From positions 18,422,479 to 18,486,478 of the forward strand of contig OX463841.1 in NCBI GenBank assembly GCA_949825065.1: a DNA stretch of 64,000 bases. Direction: 5' to 3'. Positions 33,690 through 45,856 of this stretch are shown here, piece after piece. Source of the DNA: Odontocerum albicorne. Lineage: Eukaryota > Arthropoda > Insecta > Trichoptera > Odontoceridae. Position 1 is the stretch's first letter; each line of letters begins with the position of its first letter. Under the pieces are notes generated by a model, which saw nothing but the letters and a program-made list of their open reading frames with translations, was not told the DNA's origin and did no database searches. The position numbers and the translations under genes are program-made.

Positions 33690-33790
33690 TCCTGAACTGG
33701 AAGATACTGGTCTACGAGTTTAAGGGTGTTGTCCTTCCTGTACTGCTCTATGGGTCTGAAATGTGGATACCCACTGGAAACGCGTAAGGA
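33690..33790 (+). pseudogene. LINE RT C-terminal scrap
   Basis: The plus frame reads LKGVVLPVLLYGSEMW, the motif that follows the RT domain in RTE-like proteins (compare ALLYGSELW in the 36870-38135 copy). About 100 bp only. Confidence 0.55.
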
Positions 33791-34310
33791 GTCTGAAAAT
33801 GTCCCATCAACGCTTTCTCGAAGTGATCACATGGTATATGTCCTAAGAGATGCAGTTCAGGGGGACAGGCTATGACAGATACACATGAGCATTCATAGAA
33901 TGCCACAACATATCCCATTTGGGGAAGTACTTGGAAAACGAAATTGAAAGAAAAGTCTGAAATAAGAATTGTGGATTGTTTCTGCAAATCGTTAACTCGT
34001 GTGCGACGTCTGAGGACTGGAAGTAGGTAGACCTGAGTCTGTCGAGGAAGGTAGAAAGGTGTTATTCCTCTGTTTGATGGTGTGGCAGCTACTAGACGAG
34101 CGTGGAACTATGCGTGACCGGGCGGTTCAGTGAGTATAGAAGTATAATATCTGCAGTAGAGGAAATAGACCTATTCTCCCACAAAAAGTCTTATATCAGA
34201 GAGGGAGCAATTTCACAATTCTTTCGAAATATCGAGGAGATTTTTAACTTTAAGGGTCAAGCAAAGACAAAACTACTGAGTGTAACGATTGTTCTAGTTA
34301 AATATATATA

Positions 34311-34684
34311 CAGTCAAACCTCGGGTCATGAACGTCTCTAGTCACGAACAAATCGGCTTACGAACACAATTCCCGAACAAATTTTGACTTGAGTACAATG
34401 CCTCGGCTCACGAATTAGTTGTAAAGGCACACTAAGCAATTACGCATTAGTTGTTCTCAGGTGCGCGCGTTGTGAACATTGATTGTCGTTGCATTCGTTG
34501 TTCTTGATACTAGTTTTTTTTGCTTTTTATATACGAGTATATAATATACAGTACATATAAAATATATTTCGCATTAAATTAATCCTCATTATGGCTCCCA
34601 AGAAAAATTGTTTCGATTTGCGAACATTTCGGGTAGCGAACGGAATCAAAGAACGAATTAAGTTCGTAGCCCGAAGTACCACTG
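34311..34684. mobile_element. pogo/Tigger-like MITE
   Basis: Inverted ends CAGTCAAACCTCGGG and (reverse) CAGTGGTACTTCGGG, each followed by an ACGAAC-type motif, with TA just outside (34309-34310, 34685-34686). CAGT starts and TA sites suit pogo/Tigger-type elements. GAACG/ACGAAC motifs recur in the arms. No coding region. Confidence 0.6.
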
Positions 34685-35274
34685 TATCATATTTAAGTTT
34701 GTACAGGTCCTATACTTATCACGAAACCTTAAATATTTGGAAAGGATACACTTCGAAGGTTTAAAGAATTAGAAAAGATGAGACCAGCAAAAAATAGTTT
34801 TAAATTCATATCAAATTAAACATACATCTGCTCATAAATAATAAATGACTGTTGACATTGTTTTGTGACTCTTGTCTAAAATATTTAGAGAATATACCTT
34901 TAAAATGCCCAGACATGCGAGACTGTGTATGTTTGTTTACCAAAAGACAATAAATTGACTTCCTGGGTTAGTGATTAGACTATTTAACGTGTAAACAAAT
35001 TAAATGGACTGCATCAGAGGGCAAAAGAAACAATTGACCAAAAGACAATGATATCATGTTCAAGTACGAGTAAGGTCGATTGTATGTAATCGAGGTATTA
35101 AGATACTCGTGCACGCAATCAAGTAATCAAATAAAAGGGAAACTTTTGTCATCTGCCGATCGAATTTGATGTCTGTTATTCACAAATTGATTATTGTGGA
35201 TTGCATTGTTTTAGGGTGTATACTCATATTATACTACAAAAAAAGTAAATTAGTTTTTTTAGAGCAATAAGACT

Positions 35275-35497
35275 TTAACACTTGCCTTACTGTGCTAAAA
35301 AAATTCGCCAGCCACGGTGCTGGACGCTAAGCGTCCAGTGAAAAATGTATATTTTAAATCAAAATTATGCAAAATCTGCTAGGTTATTTTTTGTAATTAG
35401 CTATAAAAATAATTTTATTATGTATTAAAACGTCGGATAATCAAATGAAATATAAGTCCTGGTCACTCACTATCCATCACAGGGTGGCAAGTGTTAA
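35275..35497. mobile_element. TTAA-flanked MITE, related to the piggyBac-like family
   Basis: TTAA at both ends, with CACTTGCCTTACTGTGC and (reverse) CACTTGCCACCCTGTGATG inside. It shares TGTGCTAAAAAAATTCGCC with the family ends at 45150 and 61358. It contains a perfect short hairpin, CTGGACGCTAAGCGTCCAG, at 35320-35338. Confidence 0.6.
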
Positions 35498-35574
35498 TCA
35501 TTAGATAAGTATACTGTAAAAAAGGCCAAAAAATAAACTTTTGTGTGGCGTATGTGCCTATATACTTTCTTCTT

Positions 35575-36240
35575 CATCGTCTGCTCAATGCTGAGCGTCG
35601 TGGTCCTCTGCAATGTCTCCATCCCTTCCGATCCTGGATCATCTTGAATGCATCACTTAAAGACGATCCTGTTAACTCCTTTATTTGATCCGTCCATGTC
35701 AATTGTCTTTATGACACCAACTTCTCTAAAATTTCATCATCGTTACTAGCGACATGTTCAAAGTACGCCAGGATTCTTTTCTTACATGTTGTCGAAAGTC
35801 TTTCAGTAATTTTCAATTCTTGGGTGATAGAGGCGAGGCGTTAGTATGCTTTGCAGTCCATAGGATACGGAGCATCCACTTTCAATACTACATCGTGAAG
35901 GCATCTACCATCATTGTTTCCATCTTTCTCATCGTCCACGTTTCCTTTCAATACACTGCTATGGAGAATACTTGAGACTTAATCAGACGGATATTTGTAC
36001 TTCTCAGTATAGACCGGTTAGTCCATATTAGACATGTCAAAGCTACTTTTGCCATTCCAATTTGTCATCAAATCTCCGCTTCACGTTCTCCATTCCTCGT
36101 AATAAGAGTAACCTAGGCAAACAAATTTGCTGACCACTTTATAATCTTTTAGCAAGTCACTTCTTATCAATTTCGAATCGGTCCACGATAAAGACTTTTG
36201 ATTTAGTATTTTTGTTTATTTCTAGTTCTTGTTGGCTGTT
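35575..36240 (-). pseudogene. RTE-like LINE ORF2 C-terminal fragment
   Basis: The plus text ATCGTCTGCTCAATGCTGAG, then GTCCATAGGATACGGAGCAT and ATACACTGCTATGGAGAATA, is the reverse of the C-terminal half of an RTE-like RT protein (LxSxVYxxKVxxKxLxYAxxxW type). Many stops. It lies in intron C-D in the same orientation as the gene. Confidence 0.5.
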
Positions 36241-36869
36241 TTCTTTTTTAACACTTGAAGAAACTTGGCCATCTCATCTTAAGCTAAACTTTAATTAATT
36301 TATTTTAATTTAGAAACATTTCACTTACACTTTTAATTAACTCACTAAATAAAGCATTACTCACTAAATAACAAGTCAGAATTAAATAACTGCAAGGAAA
36401 AATAAAGCAAAAAAAGATACAACTTAAACATTAGGTTTGACAATACACATTTACAGTCCCAAAGAAAAAAAAATCATTTTTATTTTCTTTACCCAGCTCA
36501 GGGTGGATTGTTTGAACATTGTAATTCAACAATAACGTTATTTATCAATTATAAAAGCGTTGAGACAGATATGATTTACTAAAAGCCATATCTTGACCGC
36601 GTCCAATGAATATTGCGTTTCTTCTTTGTTCGTGGACCTTTTCCATTTATAGATCGATTGTTAAATTTTTGAAGCTTAATCAGTAGAAACATGGAATTGT
36701 CTAATATTGAAACATTGAGTAGTCATTTTAAAAAATATTGGTTTTATTGAGTTGACTCATATACTCGTACGTGTATAATAACAAAATGACTTGGATTTGG
36801 TGGCAAAAATCATTCTAGTTTAGGTCGATTGCCTATTTTAAAAAAACGTTGAAAAATACTACTAAAACT

Positions 36870-38135
36870 TTTCCCTGGCTCCATCCCAACTCATTGTCTG
36901 CGAAGACTGTTGGGGTCAGCTCTCCTCGTCCTCAGGTTGTATGCTCTTCTGTCCCGGACTACGTCCCCCAGGCCGTGCCTCTGCACCAGGTTATCTTTTT
37001 GCACCACCCATGAATTATTTGGTCTTTCTCTGGTTGTTATTCGAGGAAGATCCATATATTCGAGGAGATTGCCTGGTTCACAATGTGATCGGGTGCTCTG
37101 CGTCCAACGTGCCAATACCATCTCAATCGCCTCTCCTCCATCTTGGTGTTGATGTCTGTTACACCCAGGCTTCCACGAATGCGTGAGCTTTTTATTTTGT
37201 CTCTTAGGGACACACCAGCTGACCATCTTAGCATGCGCATTTCAGCAGTTTCTAGTTGTCTAGAGTAAGAGTTATACATCGTCCACAATTCGGAGCCATA
37301 GAGGAGTGCGGGTCTGACAATCGTTTGGTATACTTTTCCTTTTAACTTTACTGGCATTTTCGGATCACATAGAACTCTCGTCATTGATCTAAACTTCATC
37401 CATCCCACACTAATTATATGTGTAACATCTGCTGCATATCCTCCATCACTATGGATGAGTGACCCAAGATACTTAAAGGAGTCACAATTTGGTAATGTTT
37501 CTCCATCCATTTGCATTACGGGAGTGACAGCATTTGTGTTCTCGAATGGTAGGTACAGATACTCTGTTTTCTTTCTGCTCAATCTCAATCCATTATCCTC
37601 TAAGATTCTTCTCCACCTTTTCAGATTATTTTGCAGGTCTTCATGTTTTTCACTTATTAATACGACATCGTCTGCAAATAGTAGGATCTTTAGGAGACTG
37701 TTCATTTCCTGGTTAGTTAAATAGTCCATGACTAAGATGAACAGTAGCGGACTAAGTACCGATCCTTGATGTACCCCCACCTTTACAGGAAATTCTGGTG
37801 AAGTTCCCGAAGTGCACCTCACTTGCGTTGTCACGTTATCGTACATGTCCTGGATGGCAAGTACATACTTTTCTGGTACACTATGTGCTCTAAGTGCTGC
37901 CCAAATTAGGCTTCTAGGGACCCTGTCAAATGCCTTTTCAAGATCGATGAAGACCATATGAAGGTTTTTCTTGACATCACGGTGTTTTTCAACAAAGAGT
38001 GTAACGGTTTGAATGGCGTCTACTGTTGATTTTCCCGATACGAAGCCACACTGGTTGTCATGTATTTCCGCCAAATTCCTGATTCTCGAGTTTATAATTC
38101 GAAAAATACTACTAAAAACGGGTGTGTTTAATAGG
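36870..38135 (-). pseudogene. 5'-truncated RTE-like LINE with RT domain
   Basis: From about 38100 the minus frame encodes most of a reverse transcriptase: NQCGFVSGKSTVDAIQTV, MVFIDLEKAFDRVPRSLIW, GVHQGSVLSPLLFILVMDYL and the catalytic ILLFADDVVLISE. Then come KYLGSLIHSDGG, LLYGSELWTMYNS and RWYWHVGRRAPDHIV. Near 37060 the frame shifts, and the end LPRITTRERPNNSWVVQKDN continues in another frame to TRRADPNSLRRQ. The endonuclease domain is missing. It sits in intron C-D. A near-identical 3' piece is at 40072-40527. Confidence 0.88.
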
Positions 38136-38149
38136 GTGAAAAAGCCCAC

Positions 38150-38390
38150 TGACGAGGTTTGACCATGCTGAACGGATGGGTGACGAAAGACTGACTAAAC
38201 AAATTTACAGTACAAGCTTGAATGGGAGTCGTGGTAAAGGAAGACAGAGAAAAGCATGTTCGAATCAAATTAATGAAATGTAAATAGAAAATAAGGATTT
38301 AGAGAAATAGAAGGAAATGTATGAGAAGACGAATATATGTAAAGATGCTCAGCATTGAGCACCCGCTGAAGAGGAGAGAAGACATATTGT
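38150..38390 (+). pseudogene. LINE ORF2 C-terminus remnant
   Basis: The plus strand reads GDERLTKQIYSTSLNGSRGK, then GRQRKACSNQINEM and a stop. It belongs to the same tail family as 1190-1400. It is opposed to the neighbouring RTE copy and joins it directly. Confidence 0.55.
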
Positions 38391-38950
38391 ACATGTTTTT
38401 TTTTCGTTATTTTTTATTACTTTTTTGTGTCGTTCGATAAATTATAATTCATCGTCCTGTCGTGTAGGTCATGACTGAGCATCGTGACTCCCATGATAAC
38501 CTCTGACGACTCCTCTCTCCATTCATCCCTGCACTCCGCAGCTTTAAAGGCAGTTGTTAAGGGTACTCCAGTTGCACCTCTCACTTGGTCAGTTCAACAC
38601 ATTGTGATTCTTCATCTTGTGCTTCAATTTATAATTATGTCAGTATAATTATGTCAGTATAATTATGCCAGTATAATTATTTCATTATAATTATGCCACT
38701 ACTTGTAATCTTTTTAAAGTAACATTTATATGCATTTGTACCTCGACTTCGTTGTAACATCGTTTTAACTTAAACCACTAGGCGTGGAACCAATTTTAAC
38801 GTAATTTAGAGATACTTGTGTATACATCAGCGATAACTCATTTTTACAAAAATCATTTGGCATGCAAATCCATAACTCAAATCATACATTTTTTACTGTT
38901 ATCAAATGTTATAATAATTTAAGTAAATATGTATTACAAACATTAATATA

Positions 38951-39517
38951 AAAAGGGTCTTTCAAATTGAGCGGTTTTTTTAATTCTTGGATAAAACACA
39001 GATGGCGTCGCGAACTTGCCTGGGTCTGTGACATTTGAAAAGTGTAATGTATGACACTTATAAAAATGGAGTTGTATACAATACAACAACGCGTTCAAAT
39101 TGTTGAATCATTTTATGTATTGTAATCTCCGAAAACGGTGATGTTAATTAGACACCAAGATCATATGATCTGACACCGTTAGACTATTTTCTCTGGGGTA
39201 TTGTGAAAAACCAGGTCTATAACAATGACCCTCGATCAATTCCTGAGCTGAAGGACGAAATTATTCGTGTTATTGGTGAGTTAGAACCGCAATTATGCCA
39301 AAATGTCATCGAAAATATTGACAAAAGAGTGGACATCAGTGGAGCTGCAAGAGGTGGACATTTGGCGAATATTGTTTTTGTGTTTAAATCTCCTACATTA
39401 TAGTATACTTCAATGACCAATAAAAAGGTTTTTTGAAATCAAAGCAAATTGTGTGTTTTATTCAAGAATTAAAAAAATAGAATTAAAAAAACCACTCAAT
39501 TTGAAAGACCCTTTAAA
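38951..39517 (+). mobile_element. Internally deleted Tc1/mariner-like element, copy 2
   Basis: Same element as 561-1119 in the other orientation: AAAGGGTCTTTCAAATTGAG ends, an N-terminal QQRVQIVE segment, then a jump to the C-terminal LDYFLWGI-like and VYNNDPRSIPELKDEI parts. The junction (around GGTGATGTTAATTAG) is the same in both copies. It lies in intron C-D. Confidence 0.75.
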
Positions 39518-39682
39518 TACCATATATGCACAATTTTCATATTCTCAAAATACAAATATCAACATCGATATTAAAAAAAACTAGTTTAACCATTGTGACA
39601 AATGCAAGGTAGAAACAAGTATTGCGGAAATACTTTATAATTATTAAAGAAAAAATAAAGATTACAAATTAAAGAAGCTTAC

Positions 39683-39902
39683 AGTTTGTTCAAATGCCTT
39701 GGCTTGCTCCATGTCTCTGGGGAAGCCGTCGATGACTACGCCGCTGACCTTCGAGGCCGCCTGCAGCCGCTCCTGCAGGAGTCGCATCACTATCCCGTGG
39801 GGCACCATCTCCCCACCGGATATTGACTGCCTCGCGATGCCAATGTCTCCGCCGGCTTTCGAGTCCCCACTCTCCGCCAACTGTCTGAGGCTTCGACCCA
39901 CA
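39683..39902 (-). CDS. Adenylate-kinase-domain gene, exon C
   Basis: 220 bp, acceptor TTTTCCAG, donor GTAAGCTTC. The first base completes a Ser codon begun in exon B. Encodes (S)VGRSLRQLAESGDSKAGGD, then GIARQSISGGEMVPHGIVMR, then LLQERLQA, SGVVIDGFPRDMEQAKAFEQ and T. It matches the AMP-binding part of adenylate kinases (STGDLLR ... G.LVP ... DGFPR). The usual Asp of STGDLLR is replaced (SVGRSLR), while DGFPR with its AMP-contacting Arg is kept. Confidence 0.9.
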
Positions 39903-40071
39903 CTGGAAAATAAAAAAAATCGTAAATTAATTAAGAATTGACATATACGAAAGATAATTAGGTACACTCGTACAAAAGAATCAAGCACACCATACAAGAG
40001 AGTCAACTGATAAGAAAAAAAATGTGAGAAAAGTATTATAATTTTATTTATGCAAGCTCTTCTTCTTCTCC

Positions 40072-40527
40072 CTGGCTCCATCCCAACTCATTGTCTGCGA
40101 AGACTGTTGGGGTCAGCTCTCCTCGTCCTCAGGTTGTATACTCTTTTGTTCCGGACTACGTCCCCCAGGCCGTGCCTCTGCATCAGGTTATCTTTTTGAA
40201 CCACCCATGAATTATTTGGTCTTCCTCTGGTTGTTATTCGAGGAAGATCCATATATTCGAGGAGATTGCCTGGTTCACAATGTGATCGGGTGCTCTGCGT
40301 CCAACGTGCCCATATCATCTCAATCGCCTCTCCTCCATCTTGCTGTTGATGTCTGTAACACCTAGGCTTCCACGAATGCGTGAGCTTTTTATTTTGTCTC
40401 TTAGGGACACACCAGCTGACCATCTTAGCATGCGCATTTCAGCAATTTCTAGTTGCCTAGAGTAAGAGTTATACATCGTCCAGCTTTCGGAGCCATAGAG
40501 GAGTGCGGGTCTGACAATCGTTAGGTA
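40072..40527 (-). pseudogene. RTE-like LINE 3' fragment, copy 2
   Basis: Almost identical to 36876-37310, covering the C-terminal RITTRGRPNNSWVVQKDNL and ending RRADPNSLRRQ. It includes the same frame change near the middle. It is heavily 5'-truncated and lies in intron B-C, about 170 bp upstream of exon C. Confidence 0.85.
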
Positions 40528-40730
40528 TGCAAGCTAATAAAATGCAATTTAGGCAAGCTAATAAAATATATATATAGCTTTGTACTAGAATAAGGAGAGA
40601 TAGTCAAATTTACTCGTTATAATATTCTCGTATAAGATAATTAATCACGTTGATAACGCAAAATAATCAACGGATATGAAAAAAAAGCATATGTGAAAAG
40701 CTATTTCATTTGTAAAAGTAAGTGTATAAT

Positions 40731-42042
40731 ACTGGTTGGGGCACGAATATGGCTACAAAAACAAATGTGAATATTTCTGTTATTAAATTTTTTATTTCTT
40801 TATTGTTTTAAATCAAGAATTCTACGAGTATTAAATTTTTAACATAGGAATTAGTTTTTAAAAATAATTTGTTTTAGATGTCCTCCAACTTCGTTAATGC
40901 AAACCCTGCATCTGACCAAAACGTTGTTCATTGCCGCTGTTAATGTTGCCCAGGGTATTGCTTCAATAACGGCCCATATGGATTCTTTTAACTCGTTTTT
41001 ATTGTGTGGCTTAGTTTTATATACCTCTTGCTTACAATATCCCCATAAAAAAATATGGAACAGTGAGGTCAGGCGACCTTGGGGGCCAACGATATTCGGT
41101 GTTTCGTGAGATTATTTTTTCATCAAATTTTTCACGCAGGGCCACCATTACTGGTCTTGTTATGCGACACTGGCTCTATCTTGTTGAAACCAATCATTTC
41201 TAAAAGGTATTCACCTTTGGCGTATTTATGAAAAAAAAAGCTGTTCCAACATGTTTAGATAACACTCTCCATTCACTGTAACATTGGCATCGTTTTCTTC
41301 AAAAAAGTAATGGCCGACAATACAGTTGGCAGATACTGCACACAACACAGTCACACGTTCTGCATGCAACCTCAATGGGTGGGTGTTTTGAGGATTTTTA
41401 TTGGCCCATATACGACAATTTTGTTTGTTTACATTTCCGTTTAAATCAAAGTGCGCCTCGTTAGACATAAATAAGCAATTTATGAAGTTAACATCGCTAT
41501 CAACAAAACGAAACAACTTTTGGCAGAACTCTAGTCGAATTGGTAGGTCTTCTGAATTCAAGTACTTAGTTTGTTATTTGAATTTTATATGGAAACTAAT
41601 TCAAATATTCGTGCAAAATACGCGAAACACTCCTTCGACTGACAGCTATATTCAACGCTAATTGTCTTGTTGAAATGCTAGGATTGTTATCAATAACTGC
41701 GGCCACTGCGGCGATGATATTTGATGTTCGAACTGTTGAATTTCGACGGTAGGGCGTCCTCAGGACAGTGCCATGTGTATTAAATTTTTCTACAATTCGC
41801 ATAATGGTCCACCGACTGGGCGCATCCCGATTTGTTTGAGTGCTAAATGCTCTCTGTACCAAAATTGGAGACTTTAGTTCATAAAACAGTTGCACCACTC
41901 GTATTCTATCTGAGTTTTCAATCTTGTTTATTTAAAAAAAATATGTACCGCTTTTTATTCCGAAAAAAAATATGTATATATATTTTTTTTAATAACAAAT
42001 ATTCACATTTGTTTTTGTAGCAACATTCGTGCCTCACCCTGT
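40731..42042 (-). mobile_element. Tc1/mariner-type element, broken
   Basis: Inverted ends GGGGCACGAATATGGCTACA and (reverse) GTGAGGCACGAATGTTGC, followed by AAAAACAAATGTGAATATTT. The minus strand carries a degraded transposase. 41898-41596 holds the helix-turn-helix part (IMRIVEKFNTHGTV ... SISTRQLALNIAVSRRSVSR). 41561-41226 holds the catalytic region start (FMSNEAHFDLNGNVNKQNCR, where a D is usual for the E in SDEAHF-type motifs, then FFEENDANVTVNGECYLNML). The rest (LFHIFLWGY, KNELKESI) follows with stops. About 1.3 kb, in intron B-C. Confidence 0.82.
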
Positions 42043-42152
42043 ATAGTACGATAAGAGAGGCAATTTAGTATAATCGTTCAAGAATATCAAGTATACTAGT
42101 ATAAGTGAGTCTAGCATATTCGAACTAGAGGAGGACAAGTATAATATATGAT

Positions 42153-42305
42153 GACCTCCGTGGCCTAGTGGTAAGACGCTTGTATTCCAGCCCGGGGGTT
42201 ATGGGTTCGATTTCTGTCGAAACCCAGACGTTTTTTTATAAAGGATTCTTGTATATTTTTCACTTAGAAAAGTTTGTCATTATTCTCATTGGTTGGAAGA
42301 GATCG
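42153..42305 (+). mobile_element. tRNA-derived SINE, copy 4
   Basis: Starts GACCTCCGTGGCCTAGTGGT like copy 1. B-box-like GGGTTCGATTTC follows, then a body reaching ATTGGTTGGAAGAGATCGA. The 3' tail is cut short, and the next bases lead into another retroelement tail (TAGCGCCGTTTAGAGAGCGA). Confidence 0.75.
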
Positions 42306-42649
42306 AACTATAAAAGTTATGAACTATAAAAGGATAATTTATCTAGCGCCGTTTAGAGAGCGAATTCTTCTCAAGGGTGCTCCAACTCGGTACTCGAACC
42401 CACAAATATTGTCAGATTTAAAATATTACAAAATAAATATGTACGAGTATAAGTTGAGTATTAGAATAGGAAGGTAGTGGCAGCAGCTAATAGGTTAGGT
42501 ACTTTCCCGCATATGCATATGTTAAGAAAAACATATTTGGGGGGAAAAACGCAGAAAACTTACAAAGGGAAGACGAACGACAAAGAAACCTTTGCAGATA
42601 TTCCGATATGTTATAGCAACATATTAGGCTTTAGGTGTAGTGTTCATTC

Positions 42650-42914
42650 ATATACATGTTGATAAGATTTCCCGAAAAGGGTTGTATTCAAGTGATTCCT
42701 TAAGCTGCACACGCCACCTAAGAGTCTGACTATTCCACGCAACATTATCAGTAAGGGTAAAAGCTCTAACAGAATACCCCTTCCAATTGGATCGATTTGG
42801 ATCAATAATTTTATTCGATGAATACGAAATCGACTTCAAAGTTCCAGAACTCTCCAAAGGAACATCTCTCAGACACTGATTCGAAAGATACAATGGAGAC
42901 ATCCCATATTGCAA
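42650..42914 (-). pseudogene. Possible LINE C-terminus remnant
   Basis: A minus frame gives LYLSNQCLRDVPLESSGTLK, then NKIIDPNRSNWKGYSVRAFT and NVAWNSQTLRWRVQLKESLE. The WNS ... L pattern recalls Jockey/CR1 RT tails (LWNSLP), but the match is loose. Confidence 0.3.
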
Positions 42915-43289
42915 TAATTTAATTATACGAAATTAACTTTTAATTATTTCTTTGGAAACGTAACACCAGATTATTTGGTATACAGCTTTCTGTTTCCGTG
43001 TTTCAGTTAACACAAAAAAAAAAAGTGTTTTGAAATACAAAAGAACTATTAGGTAATAGATACTCGTACAATACGTGTATATTTTCATTGTTTTGATTTT
43101 TTTTAAATAAACTTCAGTTTTAGTAATTTATCGCTTTTTAATAACTAACATACTTTGATACATTGGTAAAATAGAAAAACAATTTTATTAAGAATTTATT
43201 AAACAGTTCGTTCTGTTATGGAGCGTGTGACTGTTTACGCAATGAAGCGTGTGATTGTTTACACTAACGTTTTCCCATGACTCACCATT

Positions 43290-43760
43290 AAGGAATTATC
43301 GGTTGCTTGACGAATCATCATCATCATCCTCAGCCCGTCTCCATCCAAAGTTGAACATAGGCCTCCCCTCTCCTCATCCATTCCTCTCTTTCCTGGGCAC
43401 GTCGTTTCCAGTTGCTCCCGGCCACTCTTCTAATGCAGTCTGACCACCGTGTCTGAGGACGGCCCACACTTCTTCTCCCCTGTCTAGGGCGCCACTCCAG
43501 CACTCTCTGGGTCCATCTATCATCTGTGCATCTGGCAATGTGTCCCGCCCAGTTCTACTTCTGAATGGCGACTCTTTCGGCGACATCAGCTACTTTGGTC
43601 TGCTGCCTTATCCATTCATTGGTTCTCCTATCCCTCAGAGATATTTAACATTCTTCTCTCCGTGGCCCTCTGCGTCACCATGAGCTTGTGCATAATCTTT
43701 TTATTCAACACCGATGTTTCCAGCCCATATGTTAGCAAAGGAAGGACACAGACGAATAAG
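43290..43760 (-). pseudogene. RTE-like LINE ORF2 C-terminus remnant
   Basis: Minus strand reads HKVMVTQRATERR, then RDRRTNEWIRQQTKVADVAE, NWAGHIARCTDDRWTQRVLE and WRPRQGRRSVGRPS. This is the very common insect RTE-like tail (WxGHxARR.DxRW...VLEWRP). Frameshifts are present. It lies in intron B-C. Confidence 0.8.
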
Positions 43761-43764
43761 CATA

Positions 43765-44346
43765 CTATGCCTTCAGAAAGTCTAGGATGAGCTGTGTGAC
43801 GTTTAAAACGTCATGTCACAAAGGGATGTGGTAAAATCGTTTTTTTTACAAATCGAATAGTTTTTTTATAAATCGAACATTTGTTTTTCTCTAAACTGAC
43901 GTTTTAATTCCTAATTTTCATTATACTGACTTTCTAATGTATTGTATGATTTTTATGTATCTTTAAATAGGCCAAATATCTTTAAATAGTATTAATCCAC
44001 TATGGATTAATACTAATTACGATTTATGTATAAAAAAAAATCGAAAATCCGACTATCGAATACCCCACCCCTAGCCAATGCAGACTAAACGTAGTGACTT
44101 TTGACAAACGTCACCAAATATAATTTAAACAAACTGCCACATTTTTGCTAATTTGTGACAAGATGTATTAATTTGTCATTATTGTTAGTTTTATGTAATG
44201 TATTTACCTAAATAACTTGCTATTTATTAGAATCGAGTCTTATATTAAAGTTGATAAAATAATTAAAATTACTGAACATCGTTACAAGATTGTATTGGGG
44301 CAAATTTGTGAGCTGTCATATGACTCATCCTAGATTTTCCGAACTA
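43765..44346. mobile_element. MITE family M, copy 2
   Basis: The right end (reverse) is TAGTTCGGAAAATCTAGGAT with TA outside. The left end is diverged (TCAGAAAGTCTAGGATGAGC). Internal blocks GGGGCAAATTTGTGAGCTGT and AAATAACTTGCTATTTATTA match the other copies. Confidence 0.65.
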
Positions 44347-44349
44347 TAA

Positions 44350-45149
44350 TCCAAAATTTTCCATAACAAATATTGTAAACAACTTTTAGGTGTATATAAA
44401 TCCTAGCATGATTAAAAACCGTGTCATTTATTAATAAACGCTTGAAGTGAATTGTATTATTCTTAAATAAAACAGTAAGACCAAATAATTGAGTTTGATT
44501 TGGAGACATCCTGCAGAACCTAAAAGATTCAAGATATCCTGACAGATTGAATCTTCAAGTTTCAAAGACAATATATAAATAAGTGCTCACAGCCGCTTGC
44601 CAGTTATCCCGGATGAGGAAATAAAGAACCTCTCTAACTGGAGCATAACAGTTCTGTGAAAATATTTTTCATTGCGGAACTCAACGACACGAAAACTTAA
44701 TGCAAGTCATCCAGTCAAGTAACGTCAGATATACATTATTATCCTGTTCTTTTTCCTAGAATTACACAATCGCCTCAATTCTTGTTACAAAATGGTTTAC
44801 AAAAAACACATTATTGAACATTTAACTGCCAATTTATTCGTTAACAATACGTATGGTATGACTGAGCAAGAAAAATGTATTTTCAAGGGTAAAATCATGA
44901 AAGTTTGAATTTAATACAACAATCCCTTGCCAACCCTGAGACATACGTTTTTTTTAATGCCCCGGTGACCATAACTAGAAGTTCATAGAAAATGAGAGGT
45001 TATAAAAATATTATAAAAAAATATGTACTTTTTTTATATTTTTCAAACAAAATTTATAAATTTTGGTTATATATATTATATATCATAGTTTTCTTCGGAT
45101 ATCTTTCTGAATTTCTGTATATGACTACAGAAAAACTCCAATGTTTTAT
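44350..45149. other. Intron B-C, unannotated part
   Basis: AT-rich intronic sequence. No protein or terminal repeat recognised. Confidence 0.45.
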
Positions 45150-45485
45150 TTAACCTTTACCTTCCTGTGCTAAAAAAATCCGCCCATTCCGGTGCTGTGT
45201 ATGCAATACTTATGTAAACATGAGCGATTTAAAATCGGAAAAATAAGAATATTCATATCGCTTATCCAATCGCTTAAATTAATTAAATTTGAAGTCAAAA
45301 GTGATAATAATTGAAATTTAATTGCTGAAAACATGAAAAAAAAACATCGGACAACGTTCACAAAACGGGCGAAGCGACCACCTCGAACGAAAGCCCGCGA
45401 GCTACTGAAGTGAGCGAACTAAGATTCTATTTCTTGCGTTCTCATATACCGAATTAGAGTGAGAGTGAGACGTGAATAGTCTACG
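45150..45485. mobile_element. piggyBac-like MITE, truncated copy 2
   Basis: TTAA at 45150-45153, then CCTTTACCTTCCTGTGCTAA, CATTCCGGTGCTGTGTATG and the ACAACGTTCACAAAACGGGC block, the reverse of the 24104-24731 copy. The far end is lost after GTGAGACGTGAATAG. Confidence 0.65.
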
Positions 45486-45856
45486 AGTTGAAATGTCACA
45501 TTTTGACCCTCAGTACTATCGCTAAGAGAAAAAACTGGATTTTCTTTCGTTTCTCCCTGTACTTCCATATTTTCAGTTTCATCTTTGAAACACTGCTATA
45601 GAATGAGGTTTAGCAGGTTTTGCGCCTGATAATATTTTTCCACCTTATCTACGAGTATTGTAGCATCTTAATAGATTTTGATACTACCCGGTTCGAGTAA
45701 TGTTTTGGTGCCCTGACTTTGTTTCCTATCGCTATACGGCGTACGTAAATGTTAAATGGTATATAATACGTTCTATACAGGTTTCATATCAAATAATTTG
45801 CCGAACTGCCTTACAATATTTCGATAATGCCTCTTATTATTTCAAATAAAATATAA

